Source: Girardinichthys multiradiatus (taxonomy: Eukaryota; Chordata; Actinopteri; Cyprinodontiformes; Goodeidae). Taken from it: 64,000 bases of DNA. A program made the position numbers and the translations under genes. Shown here piece by piece: positions 12,901 to 25,061 of this stretch; within the stretch, counting starts at the first letter, position 1, and each line of letters begins with the position of its first letter. Location: the NCBI RefSeq assembly GCF_021462225.1, contig NC_061801.1:9234125-9298124 (forward strand), in the 5' to 3' direction. A model generated the notes under the pieces. The model worked only from the letters and a program-made list of their open reading frames with translations, did no database searches and was not told where the DNA came from.

Positions 12901-15900
12901 GGGTCGGAGGTCACTGCCTTTTATTAATATTTGTATCAACAGAGAGATGTAAACACTGGAACTGATATGTGGTCTAATGTATTTGTTTTTTTGGCATGAT
13001 AAGGTATAAGTGATATTTGGTCTAACAAATAATAGTGCCAGATACACACCATAAACAAACTGACTTCATAAAGAGCCAGTTTTGTGTACTTCTGACGCTA
13101 CTTCTGCAGCAGTCCTGAGTCGTTGCACAGCAACGATGCACCCGTGTCATGTGACAGTCACGTGATGTACGATCCAGTGATATGTATTAAAGAACTCAAC
13201 CACATGTCACAGAGTGACATCAGAGCCAGCAATGACTTTGATCTTCCGACCAGAGCCAATCAGAAGCAGGCAACGGCACAGTCTGATGTGCATACGGCCT
13301 CTATAAAAGCAGCCCTTCTGTGCTCATTTGTTTACTAACTTTCTCTTCTCTTCTTTGAAGTTACTCCTAAAAAATAATCAAAGCAATATCGGTTCTCTCT
13401 AGAGAACCAGCTCTGTCGGCTTGGCTTAGGCCCTGTCTGAGCAACAACATTTATTTGTAACTGACACTAAGTTACAAATAAATGTCTAGAGTTTTGAAAA
13501 TATAGACCAAATTTTAAAACTGTTAATGTGAGAGACGATGTAGGTACCAGATCTGCTCGAGTGGTCAGATCTGCTCAGGGACCTACACCTGCTGATGATG
13601 TAACACTATCTGATTGGCTAAACATTGGCGGTGACATCAGAGCCAGCAATGACTTTGATCCTCCAAACCAGAGCCAATCAGAAGCAGCCAACGGCACAGT
13701 CTGATTTGCATACGGCCCCTTTAAAAGCAGCCCCTCTGCGCTCATTTGTTTACTAACTTTCTCTTCTCTTCTTTGCAGTTACACCTCAAAAATAACCAAA
13801 GCAATATCGGTTCTCTCTCGAGAACTAGCTCTGTCGGCTTGGCTTAGGCCCTGTCTGAGCAACAACATTTATTTGTAACTGACACTAACTGACAGTAAGT
13901 TACAAATAAATGTCTAGAGTTTTGAAAATATAGACCAAATTTGAAAACTGTTAATGTGAGAGATGGGGTAGGTACCAGATCTGCTCGAGTGGCCAGATCT
14001 GCTCGGGGACCTACGCCTGCTGATGATGTAACACTATCTGATTGGCTAAACATTGGCGGTGACATCAGAGCCAGCAATCCCTTTGATCCTCCAAACCAGA
14101 GCCAAACAGAAGCAGCCAACGGCACAGTCTGATTTGCATATGGCCCCTTTAAAAGCAGCCACTCTGCGCTCATTTGTTTACTAACTTTCTCTTCTCTTCT
14201 TTGCAAGTACACCTCAAAAATAACCAAAGCAATATCGGTTCTCTCTCGAGAACTAGCTCTGTCGGCTTGGCTTAGGCCCTGTCTGAGCAACAACATTTAT
14301 TTGTAACTGACACTAACTGACACTAAGTTACAAATAAATGTCTAGAGTTTTGAAAATATAGACCAAATTTGAAAACTGTTAATGTGAGAGATGGGGTAGG
14401 TACCAGATCTGCTCGAGTGGCCAGATCTGCTCGGGGACCTAAGCCTGCTGATGATGTAACACTATCTGATTGGCTAAACATTGGCGGTGACATCAGAGCC
14501 AGCAATCCCTTTGATCCTCCAAACCAGAGCCAATCAGAAGCAGCCAACGGCACAGTCTGATTTGCATACGGACCCTTTAAAAGCAGCCCCTCTGCGATCA
14601 TTTGTTTACTAACTTTCTCTTCTCTTCTTTGCAAGTACACCTCAAAAATAACCAAAGCAATATCGGTTCTCTCTCGAGAACTAGCTCTGTCGGCTTGGCT
14701 TAGGCCCTGTCTGAGCAACAACATTTATTTGTAACTGACACTAACTGACACTAAGTTACAAATAAATGTCTGGAGTTTTGAAAATATTGACCAAATTTGA
14801 TAACTCTTAATATGAGAGACGGTGTAGGTACCAGATCTGCTCGGGTGGTCGGATATGCTAGGGGCTCTACGTCTGCTGATGACGTCACACTATCTGATTG
14901 GCTGAACATTGGCACGATTACGTAAAACATTGTGGTTGGTCCGGACAACCTACTGACGTACCTTTGGGGGGGATTGCCTTTTGTATGAAACATGGACGAC
15001 TTTTAAAATAAATCTCCCATTACCCTTCGAAAGGAACTTACCACAGCCTAACCACCACTTCTAAAAATCCCGAGAGCAGAATCAGTGTAAAGAATCAATG
15101 AAGTGTGAGGTTTAAAGTTAAATGTATGCACTTTAGGGTCGGAGGTCACTGCCTTTTATTAATATTTGTATCAACAGAGAGATGTAAACACTGGAACTGA
15201 TATGTGGTCTAATGTATTTGTTTTTTTGGCATGATAAGGTATAATTGATATTTGGTCTAACAAATAATAGTGCCAGATACACACCATAAACAAACTGACT
15301 TCATAAAGAGCCAGTTTTGTGTACTTCTGACGCTACTTCTGCAGCAGTCCTGAGTCGTTGCACAGCGACGATGCACCCGTGTCATGTGACAGTCACGTGA
15401 TGTACGATCCAGTGATATGTATTAAAGAACTCAACCACATGTCACAGAGTGACATCAGAGCCAGCAATGACTTTGATCCTCCGACCAGAGCCAATCAGAA
15501 GCAGGCAACGGCACAGTCTGATGTGCATACGGCCTCTATAAAAGCAGCCCTTCTGTGCTCATTTGTTTACTAACTTTCTCTTCTCTTCTTTGAAGTTACT
15601 CCTAAAAAATAATCAAAGCAATATCGGTTCTCTCTAGAGAACCAGCTCTGTCGGCTTGGCTTAGGCCCTGTCTGAGCAACAACATTTATTTGTAACTGAC
15701 ACTAAGTTACAAATAAATGTCTAGAGTTTTGAAAATATAGACCAAATTTTAAAACTGTTAATGTGAGAGACGATGTAGGTACCAGATCTGCTCGAGTGGT
15801 CAGATCTGCTGAGGGACCTACACTTGCTGATGGTGTAACACTATCTGATTGGCTAAACATTGGCGGTGACATCAGAGCCAGCAATGACTTTGATCCTCCA

Positions 15901-18900
15901 AACCAGAGCCAATCATAAGCAGCCAACGGCACAGTCTGATTTGCATACGGCCCCTTTAAAAGCAGCCCCTCTGCGATCATTTGTTTACTAACTTTCTCTT
16001 CTCTTCTTTGCAGTTACACCTCAAAAATAACCAAAGCAATATCGGTTCTCTCTCGAGAACTAGCTCTGTCGGCTTGGCTTAGGCCCTGTCTGAGCAACAA
16101 CATTTATTTGTAACTGACACTAACTGACACTAAGTTACAAATAAATGTCTAGAGTTTTGAAAATATAGACCAAATTTGAAAACTGTTAATGTGAGAGATG
16201 GGGTAGGTACCAGATCTGCTCGAGTGGTCAGATCTGCTCGGGGACCTACGCCTGCTGATGATGTAACACTATCTGATTGGCTAAACATTGGCGGTGACAT
16301 CAGAGCCAGCAATCCCTTTGATCCTCCAAACCAGAGCCAAACAGAAGCAGCCAACGGCACAGTCTGATTTGCATATGGCCCCTTTAAAAGCAGCCACTCT
16401 GCGCTCATTTGTTTACTAACTTTCTCTTCTCTTCTTTGCAAGTACACCTAAAAAATAACCAAAGCAATATCGGTTCTCTCTCGAGAACTAGCTCTGTCGG
16501 CTTGGCTTAGGCCCTGTCTGAGCAACAACATTTATTTGTAACTGACACTAACTGACATTAAGTTACAAATAAATGTCTGGAGTTTTGAAAATATTGACCA
16601 AATTTGATAACTCTTAATATGAGAGACGGTGTAGGTACCAGATCTGCTCGGGTGGTCGGATATGCTAGGGGCTCTACGTCTGCTGATGACGTCACACTAT
16701 CTGATTGGCTGAACATTGGCACGATTACGTAAAACATTGTGGTTGGTCCGGACAACCTACTGACATACCTTTGGGGGGGATTGCCTTTTGTATGAAACAT
16801 GGACGACTTTTAAAATAAATCTCCCATTACCCTTCGAAAGGAACTTACCACAGCCTAACCACCACTTCTAAAAATCCCGAGAGCAGAATCAGTGTAAAGA
16901 ATCAATGAAGTGTGAGGTTTAAAGTTAAATGTATGCACTTTAGGGTCGGAGGTCACTGCCTTTTATTAATATTTGTATCAACAGAGAGATGTAAACACTG
17001 GAACTGATATGTGGTCTAATGTATTTGTTTTTTTGGCATGATAAGGTATAATTGATATTTGGTCTAACAAATAATAGTGCCAGATACACACCATAAACAA
17101 ACTGACTTCATAAAGAGCCAGTTTTGTGTACTTCTGACGCTACTTCTGCAGCAGTCCTGAGTCGTTGCACAGCGACGATGCACCCGTGTCATGTGACAGT
17201 CACGTGATGTACGATCCAGTGATATGTATTAAAGAACTCAACCACATGTCACAGAGTGACATCAGAGCCAGCAATGACTTTGATCTTCCGACCAGAGCCA
17301 ATCAGAAGCAGGCAACGGCACAGTCTGATGTGCATACGGCCTCTATAAAAGCAGCCCTTCTGTGCTCATTTGTTTACTAACTTTCTCTTCTCTTCTTTGA
17401 AGTTACTCCTAAAAAATAATCAAAGCAATATCGGTTCTCTCTAGAGAACCAGCTCTGTCGGCTTGGCTTAGGCCCTGTCTGAGCAACAACATTTATTTGT
17501 AACTGACACTAAGTTACAAATAAATGTCTAGAGTTTTGAAAATATAGACCAAATTTTAAAACTGTTAATGTGAGAGACGATGTAGGTACCAGATCTGCTC
17601 GAGTGGTCAGATCTGCTGAGGGACCTACACTTGCTGATGATGTAACACTATCTGATTGGCTAAACATTGGCGGTGACATCAGAGCCAGCAATGACTTTGA
17701 TCCTCCAAACCAGAGCCAATCATAAGCAGCCAACGGCACAGTCTGATTTGCATACGGCCCCTTTAAAAGCAGCCCCTCTGCGATCATTTGTTTACTAACT
17801 TTCTCTTCTCTTCTTTGCAAGTACACCTAAAAAATAACCAAAGCAATATCGGTTCTCTCTCGAGAACTAGCTCTGTCGGCTTGGCTTAGGCCCTGTCTGA
17901 GCAACAACATTTATTTGTAACTGACACTAACTGACACTAAGTTACAAATAAATGTCTAGAGTTTTGAAAATATAGACCAAATTTGAAAACTGTTAATGTG
18001 AGAGATGGGGTAGGTACCAGATCTGCTCGAGTGGCCAGATCTGCTCGGGGACCTACGCCTGCTGATGATGTAACACTATCTGATTGGCTAAACATTGGCG
18101 GTGACATCAGAGCCAGCAATCCCTTTGATCCTCCAAACCAGAGCCAAACAGAAGCAGCCAACGGCACAGTCTGATTTGCATATGGCCCCTTTAAAAGCAG
18201 CCACTCTGCACTCATTTGTTTACTAACTTTCTCTTCTCTTCTTTGCAAGTACACCTAAAAATAACCAAAGCAATATCGGTTCTCTCTCGAGAACTAGCTC
18301 TGTCGGCTTGGCTTAGGCCCTGTCTGAGCAACAACATTTATTTGTAACTGACACTAATTGATACTAAGTTACAAATAAATGTCTGGAGTTTTGAAAATAT
18401 AGACCAAATTTGATAACTCTTAATATGAGAGACGGTGTAGGTACCAGATCTGCTCGGGTGGTCGGATATGCTAGGGGCTCTACGTCTGCTGATGACGTCA
18501 CACTATCTGATTGGCTGAACATTGGCACGATGACGTAAAACATTGTGGTTGGTCCGGACAACCTACTGACGTACCTTTGGGGGGGATTGCCTTTTGTATG
18601 AAACATGGACGACTTTTAAAATAAATCTCCCATTACCCTTCGAAAGGAACTTACCACAGCCTAACCACCACTTCTAAAAATCCCGAGAGCAGAATCAGTG
18701 TAAAGAATCAATGAAGTGTGAGGTTTAAAGTTAAATGTATGCACTTTAGGGTCGGAGGTCACTGCCTTTTATTAATATTTGTATCAACAGAGAGATGTAA
18801 ACACTGGAACTGATATGTGGTCTAATATATTTGTTTTTTTGGCATGATAAGGTATAAGTGATATTTGGTCTAACAAATAATAGTGCCAGATACACACCAT

Positions 18901-20849
18901 AAACAAACTGACTTCATAAAGAGCCAGTTTTGTGTACTTCTGACGCTACTTCTGCAGCAGTCCTGAGTCGTTGCACAGCAACGATGCACCCGTGTCATGT
19001 GACAGTCACGTGATGTACGATCCAGTGATATGTATTAAAGAACTCAACCACATGTCACAGAGTGACATCAGAGCCAGCAATGACTTTGATCCTCCGACCA
19101 GAGCCAATCAGAAGCAGGCAACGGCACAGTCTGATGTGCATACGGCCTCTATAAAAGCAGCCCCTCTGCACTCATTTCTTTACAAACTTTCTCTTCTTTG
19201 CAGGTACTCCTCAAAAATAATCAAAGCAATATCGGTTCTCTCTAGAGAACCAGCTCTGTCGGCTTGGCTTAGGCCCTGTCTGAGCAACAACATTTATTTG
19301 TAACTGACACTAAGTTACAAATAAATGTCTAGAGTTTTGAAAATATAGACCAAATTTTAAAACTGTTAATGTGAGAGACGATATAGGTACCAGATCTGCT
19401 CGAGTGGCCAGATCTGCTCGGGGACCTACGCCTGCTGATGATGTAACACTATCTGATTGGCTAAACATTGGCGGTGACATCAGAGCCAGCAATCCCTTTG
19501 ATCCTCCAAACCAGAGCCAATCAGAAGCAGCCAACGGCACAGTCTGATTTGCATATGGCCCCTTTAAAAGCAGCCACTCTGCGCTCATTTGTTTACTAAC
19601 TTTCTCTTCTCTTCTTTGCAAGTACACCTCAAAAATAACCAAAGCAATATCGGTTCTCTCTCGAGAACTAGCTCTGTCGGCTTGGCTTAGGCCCTGTCTA
19701 AGCAACAACATTTATTTGTAACTGACACTAATTGATACTAAGTTACAAATAAATGTCTGGAGTTTTGAAAATATAGACCAAATTTGTTAACTCTTAATAT
19801 GAGAGATGGTGTAGGTACCAGATCTGCTCGGGTGGTCGGATATGCTAGGGGCTCTACGTCTGCTGATGACGTCACACTATCTGATTGGCTTAACATTGGC
19901 ACGATGACGTAAAACATTGTGGTTGGTCCGGACAACCTACTGACGTACCTTTGGGGGGGATTGCCTTTTGTATGAAACATGGACGACTTTTAAAATAAAT
20001 CTCCCATTACCCTTCGAAAGGAACTTACCACAGCCTAACCACCACTTCTAAAAATCCCGAGAGCAGAATCAGTGTAAAGAATCAATGAAGTGTGAGGTTT
20101 AAAGTTAAATGTATGCACTTTAGGGTCGGAGGTCACTGCCTTTTATTAATATTTGTATCAACAGAGAGATGTAAACACTGGAACTGATATGTGGTCTAAT
20201 GTATTTGTTTTTTTGGCATGATAAGGTATAATTGATATTTGGTCTAACAAATAATAGTGCCAGATACACACCATAAACAAACTGACTTCATAAAGAGCCA
20301 GTTTTGTGTACTTCTGACGCTACTTCTGCAGCAGTCCTGAGTCGTTGCACAGCGACGATGCACCCGTGTCATGTGACAGTCACGTGATGTACGATCCAGT
20401 GATATGTATTAAAGAAGTCAACCACATGTCACAGAGTGACATCAGAGCCAGCAATGACTTTGATCCTCCGACCAGAGCCAATCAGAAGCAGGCAACGGCA
20501 CAGTCTGATGTGCATACGGCCTCTATAAAAGCAGCCCTTCTGTGCTCATTTGTTTACTAACTTTCTCTTCTCTTCTTTGAAGTTACTCCTAAAAATACTA
20601 AAATAAATATCGGTTCTCTCTAGAGAACCAGCTCTGTCGGCTCGGCTTAGGCCCTGTCTGAGCAACAACATTTATTTGTAACTGACACTAAGTTACAAAT
20701 AAATGTCTAGAGTTTTGAAAATATAGACCAAATTTTAAAACTGTTAATGTGAGAGACGATGTAGGTACCAGATCTGCTCGAGTGGTCAGATCTGCTCAGG
20801 GACCTACACCTGCTGATGATGTAACACTATCTGATTGGCTAAACATTGG

Positions 20850-21259
20850 CGGTGACATCAGAGCCAGCAATCCCTTTGATCCTCCAAACCAGAGCCAATC
20901 AGAAGCAGGCAACGGCACAGTCTGATGTGCATACAGCCTCTATAAAAGCAGCTCCTCTGCGATCATTTGTTTACTAACTTTCTCTTCTCTTCTTTGCAGT
21001 TACACCTCAAAAATAACCAAAGCAATATCGGTTCTCTCTAGAGAACTAGCTCTGTCGGCTTGGCTTAGGCCCTGTCTGAGCAACAACATGTATTTGTAAC
21101 TGACACTAAGTTACAAATAAATGTCTTGAGTTTTGAAAATATAGACCAAATTTGATAACTCTTAATATGAGAGACGGTGTATGTACCAGATCTGCTCGGT
21201 TGGTCGGATATGCTAGGGGCTCTACGTCTGCTGATGACGTCACACTATCTGATTGGCTA
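20850..21259 (+). repeat. Divergent, chimeric edge units of the array
   Basis: The S unit ending at the body at 21,087 starts with S sequence but switches to L-type sequence in its core promoter (TGATGTGCAT and TATAAAAG in place of TTTGCAT and TTTAAAAG). Its palindrome has a mismatch, and the preceding unit carries indels near 20,590. The array then ends within an L start, after the CRE and CCAAT, at a short TATTGG repeat. Such decay and unit exchange are typical of an array edge that escapes homogenisation. Confidence 0.7.
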
Positions 21260-21658
21260 TTGGTATTGGTATTATAACCTATATATTTGATGACACAATA
21301 AACATTGAAAATGAAGTTCGGGTCATATATAGTCATGGCTATGCAATTTTAAGGGATCCTGAATAAAAAGCTGAGTTAAATAAGTCAGGAACTTTTACCA
21401 CAAGTATTCAGTGATGGCTTTTATTGACTATCCCTATGACATATCTGTGTGACTGTAGGTAAATCTGACAGACAATTAGAAAATACAGGTATTGAAACTG
21501 TCTGTCAAGGTACTACAACTTTTAGCATGAGAAAAAAAACTCATACTTTGATCTTTGGTTTCTTCTGTTGCCATATATTTGTCATTTCATAGGAGTCGAT
21601 GACAAAGGCTCTGTGAGTGATTTCTTTAAATTCCACTGACCTAAATGGGATAGAAATT
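21260..21658. other. Flank of array, no gene seen
   Basis: AT-rich single-copy-looking sequence between the array and the integrase remnant. It begins with short TATTGG repeats. No recognisable element. Confidence 0.5.
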
Positions 21659-22308
21659 TTATTTCTGCTTGGTACTCTTACTTTGGATAACTGTGAGATC
21701 CGCTGAGGGAACCGTAGACTCAGGAGTGGTGAGTGGATCTGTGGTGAGAGGAACCGTGGTTTTTGGTGTGGAAAGTGGAACTTCGTTACACTTCCGGGGA
21801 ATCCTGACTTTCTCTTCTGTGTAGCACATTAAATGATCCATATTTAGATTTTGCTTTATCACACCTTGGCTATCTTGGAGAGCCATGCTTTATCCAGCGA
21901 TCGCTACTATAGTGTACGGGCCCAGGTAGTTTGGGTCCAACTTTTTTCCTTTTCTCTGTGGCTCCTCCCATTCCGTTGCAATACTTTCATCCCTACATGG
22001 AAATTTGTGGTGGCTTTCCCTTTGATTTTTTAAATAATGTTTGGAGGATAACACATTCTGAATGGCTTCATCCTGTTTCACAATGTTTTCTGTGGCCTCC
22101 TCTACAGACAAATTGTCCTCCACACTGTTGTCAACCTTTGTAATACATATGAGGTAAATTTAAGTTTTTATGAATTGTACTACATGAAAACAATATATCT
22201 TAATGCTCTGATCTGTTTGTAACTGAACCTCACCCTGTAGTCCTCAGGGATTTCAGATGGACACCTAGGCTCTCTGCCAAACATCATAAAATATGGGCAT
22301 AAAGGGAT
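21659..22308 (-). pseudogene. Ty3/Gypsy-like (GIN/KRBA2/Ginger type) integrase remnant, C-terminal exon
   Basis: Read on the minus strand from 22308, one frame gives PYFMMFGREPRCPSE, matching the conserved segment after the DDE core of Ty3/Gypsy-type integrases. An ORF (22123-21890) then gives RKGKKLDPNYLGPYTIV, the hallmark start of the integrase C-terminal fold. A stop follows, then MALQDSQGVIKQNLNMDHL continues the same fold to 21659 with a Ser/Thr/Pro-rich tail. AG at the exon start and a 76-bp GT-AG gap (22309-22384) suggest an intron, as in GIN1, KRBA2 and Ginger-type genes, but the phases do not join cleanly. Stops and frame changes make it a pseudogene. A plain Gypsy element is the alternative; no LTRs were found. 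Confidence 0.7.
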
Positions 22309-22384
22309 CTAAAACCACATCATAACAATAACAATGACGAAAAAACAACTTCAACTTAATATTTGTATAAAAAAGTGGTTATAC

Positions 22385-22487
22385 CTCTATATGGTGCATT
22401 CATTGTTTCCACCAGCTAATTTGTCTGAGGATGATACGGGGCACAAAGACTCTGAATACCCAGCATCTCACACACCTTTGTATTGAT
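22385..22487 (-). pseudogene. Integrase remnant, exon with core motif
   Basis: The minus strand translates to INTKVCEMLGI, then CAPYHPQTN, a stop (TAG, 22416-22418) where Gly is expected, then LVE. This is the classic integrase segment LGI..S.aYHPQTNGLVE, which holds the last catalytic Glu. An AG lies just before the segment and a GT just after. The upstream part of the catalytic core with the two Asp residues is not found. Confidence 0.75.
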
Positions 22488-22533
22488 CTGTATTATGATG
22501 GAATTAAAATGTAAAACACTTAAAAAACAAAAA

Positions 22534-22567
22534 AATCTATCTATCGATCGATCGATCGATCGATCGG
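22534..22567. repeat. ATCG tetranucleotide microsatellite
   Basis: A run of CTAT then about six ATCG units, inside the putative intron of the integrase remnant. Confidence 0.9.
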
Positions 22568-22607
22568 GTTAGTTCAGTTTAGTTCATGTATATCAGTCCA
22601 GGCTTAC

Positions 22608-22650
22608 CTTTATTGGTGTGTTCTCCACCTCTTGATTAATTGTGCTTTTG
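22608..22650 (-). pseudogene. Possible small exon of the integrase remnant
   Basis: A 43-bp minus-strand segment is bounded by CAG on its 5' side and by a near-consensus donor AAG|GTAAGC at 22607. One frame (STINQEVENTPIK) would join in frame to INTKVCEM across a 120-bp GT-AG gap that contains the ATCG microsatellite. Too short for a firm homology call. Confidence 0.3.
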
Positions 22651-22695
22651 CTGGTTTAAAGCTTAATTTATATTTATGTATCAAATGTAGTTTTA

Positions 22696-22806
22696 ACCTC
22701 TCATAAAATAAACATGGCAAAGATATTGCATAGAAACAAGAGTATAAAACTAAATACTGACCCAAAATGCAAATCTTCAGATATTCCTGGCCAGCAATAG
22801 CTTTGA
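22696..22806. repeat. Left copy of 111-bp target-site duplication around Rex3
   Basis: This segment recurs at 25323-25433 with two differences by eye (TTGCAT/TTACAT and AAACTAAA/AAACTGAA). The LINE lies exactly between the copies. On the minus strand it includes YCWPGISEDLHFG, the end of the integrase H2C2-type zinc-binding region, so the LINE landed in the integrase sequence. Confidence 0.9.
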
Positions 22807-22842
22807 TGGCAAACAGGCTCTAGGTGATGGGTCAGACAAAGA

Positions 22843-23724
22843 GTGGTTCAAGAATCCCTCATGAAGAACAAAATATCGAGGCACGTGACGTCGCCCGGTA
22901 CGGCGGAGCCGGGGTCCCACCCTGGAGCCAGGCCTGGGGTCGAGACTCGTCGGAGAGCTCCTGGTGGCCGGGTTGCTCCTCGCGGGACCCGGCCGGGCCA
23001 AGCCCGAACGAGAGACGCGAGGCCATCCCCCAGTGGGCCCATCACCTGCAGGGGGAACCGTGAGGGACCGGTGCAAAGAGGATTGGGTGGCGGACGAAGG
23101 TGGAGACCTCAGCGGCCCGATCCCCTGATGCTTAGGCTGGCTCTAGGGACGTGGAATGTCACCTCGCTGGGGGGGAAGGAGCCTGAGCTTGTGCGGGAGG
23201 TCGAGAGATATCGACTAGAAATAGTCGGGCTCGCCTCCACGCACAGCGTGGGCTCTGGAACCCATCTCCATGAGAGGGGTTGGACTCTGTTCTACTCTGG
23301 AGTGGCCCACGGGGAGAGACGGCGGGCTGGTGTGGGTTTGCTTGTTGCCCCCCAGCTCAGCCGTCTCATGTTGGGGTTTACCCCAGTGGATGAGAGGGTC
23401 GTATCCCTGCGCCTTCGGGTTGGGGAGAGGTCTCTGACTATCATTTCAGCCTACGGGCCGAGTGGCAGTGCAGAGTACCCGGCCTTCTTGGCGTCCCTGT
23501 TGGGGGTGCTGGATAGTGCCCCTCCCGGGGACTCCATTATTCTGCTAGGGAACGACAGTGACACCTGGAAAGGCGTGATCGGGAGGAATGGCCTCCCCGA
23601 TCTGAATCCGAGTGGTGTTTTGTTATTGGACTTCTGTGCTAGTCACGGATTGTCCATAACGAATACCATGTTCAAACATAAGGGTGTCCTGGTGCCAAGT
23701 CCACTGATGGCAGGAGGTCGATGA
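22843..23724 (+). pseudogene. Rex3 endonuclease region (broken)
   Basis: The frame reads through a 5' leader and then from about residue 95 ([14 protein letters not shown]) the EEP endonuclease that would nick target DNA. GTWNV, the [12 protein letters not shown] segment and [10 protein letters not shown] are recognisable. Between ILLG and NDSDTW about seven residues normally including DFNAHVG are missing, an in-frame deletion of about 21 bp between GGG repeats that takes out an active-site motif. After KHKG the frame is lost, and the remaining endonuclease is read in another frame. Confidence 0.85.
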
Positions 23725-25061
23725 TCAACTTTGTTGTCGTATCATCAGACCTTCGGCCGCATGTTTTGGACACTCGGGTGAAGAGAGGGGCTGAGCTGTC
23801 CACTGATCATCACCTGGTGGTGAGTTGGATCCGCTGGAGGAGGAGAAAGCCGGACAGACTTGGCAGGCCCAAGCGCATAGTGAGGGTCTGCTGGGAACGC
23901 CTGGCACAGCCCTCGGCCAGGGATGTATTCAACTCCCACCTCCGGGAGAGCTTCGACCAGATCCCGGGGGATGTTGGAGACATAGAGTCCGAGTGGACCA
24001 TGTTCTCCGCATCTATTGTCGATGCTGCTGCCTGTAGCTGTGGCCGTAAGGTCTGCGGTGCCTGTTGCGGCGGCAATCCCAGAACCCGGTGGTGGACACC
24101 GGCAGTAAGGGATGCTGTTAAGCTGTAGAAGGAGTCCTATCGGCTGTGGTTGGCTTGTGGGACTCCTGAGGTGGCTGACGGGTACCGTGAGGCCAAGCGT
24201 GCTGCGGCCCGGGCTGTGGCAGAGGCAAAAACTCGGGCCTGGGAGGAGTTCGGTGAGGCCATGGAGAAGGACTACCGGTTGGCCTCGAAGCGATTCTGGC
24301 AAACCATCTGTCGCCTCAGGAGGGGGAAGCAGTGCTTCGCCAACACTGTTTATAGTGGCGGCGGGAGACTGCTGACCTTGACTGAGGACATTATCGGGCG
24401 GTGGAAGGAGTACTTCGAGGATCTCCTCAATCCCGCCATCACGCATTCCGTGGTGGAAACAGAGGCTGGGGACTCGGGGTTGGACTCTTTCATCACCCAG
24501 GCTGAAGTCACCGAGGTGGTTAAAAAGCTCCACGGTGGCAAGGCTTCGGGGGTGGATGAGATCCGCCCTGAGTACCTCAAGTCTCTGGATGTTGTAGGGC
24601 TGTCATGGTTGACACGTCTCTTCAACATTGCGTGGCGGTCGGGGACAGTGCCTCTGGACTGGCAGACTGGGGTGGTGGTCCCCCTTCATAAGAAGGGGGA
24701 CCGGAGGGTGTGTTCCAACTACAGGGGGATCACACTCCTCAGCCTCCCTGGTAAGGCCTACGCCAGGGTATTGGAGAGGAGAGTCCGACCGATAGTCGAA
24801 CCTCGGCTTCAGGAGGAGCAGTGTGGTTTTCGTCCCGGCCGTGGAACACTGGACCAGCTCTATACCCTCTACAGGGTGCTCGAGGGTTCATGGGAGTTTG
24901 CCCAACCGGTTCACATGTGTTTTGTGGATCTGGAGAAGGCATTCGACTGTGTCCCTTGTGATGCCCTGTGGGGGGTGCTCCAGGAGTATGGAATCAGGGG
25001 CCCTTTACTAGGGGCCATCCGGTCCCTGTACAAGCGGAGCAGGGACCGAGCCACCAGTTGA
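23721..25061 (+). pseudogene. Rex3 endonuclease end, linker and RT N-terminal half (broken)
   Basis: It starts [17 protein letters not shown], with STDHHLVVSW giving the last endonuclease His. An in-frame TAG near 24,127 replaces a Lys codon. The same frame resumes through GGKASGVDEIRPEYL, WQTGVVVPLHKKGD, NYRGITLLSLPGK, EEQCGFRPGRGT and CFVDLEKAFD, that is RT motifs 1 to A with the first catalytic Asp. It ends after AIRSLYKRSRDR at the deletion. The YADD/FADD box is absent, so no polymerase can be made. Confidence 0.88.

Larger units (their letters stand above)
1..21259 (+). repeat. Two-unit higher-order tandem array (macrosatellite)
   Basis: Near-identical units fill the first 21.3 kb and continue beyond the left edge. 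A shared body with a CATTTATTTG palindrome arm starts at 238, 667, 1627, 2045, 3005, 3423, 3851, 4812, 5240, 6200, 6618, 7039, 7467, 8428, 8856, 9816, 10244, 11204, 11631, 12059, 12487, 13448, 13866, 14294, 14722, 15683, 16101, 16529, 17490, 17908, 18335, 19291, 19709, 20669 and 21087. Spacing is either about 425 bp (S unit) or about 960 bp (L unit). L-type promoters precede the bodies at 238, 1627, 3005, 4812, 6200, 8428, 9816, 11204, 13448, 15683, 17490, 19291 and 20669; the other 22 are S. One to three S units follow each L, so L-to-L distances cluster near 1.39, 1.81 and 2.23 kb. Units of one type differ at few positions, which suggests recent homogenisation. The last units are the most divergent, and the array stops inside an L unit just after a CCAAT box. 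Confidence 0.97.

Noticed and set aside
267..13000. Repeated 60-150-codon ORFs on both strands of the array as a protein family
   Set aside because: Plus and minus ORFs overlap each other and the promoter motifs, and single-base changes between copies (for example TCAAAAATAACC versus TAAAAAATAACC) create stops or move starts. No domain, signal peptide or codon pattern is visible.
22534..22567. Tandem ATCG and ATCC runs as CRISPR-like repeats
   Set aside because: Simple tetranucleotide microsatellites without spacers, in animal DNA.
23745..24533. 262-codon minus-strand ORF
   Set aside because: Shadow of the GC-rich Rex3 coding strand; the plus strand gives clear LINE protein motifs.
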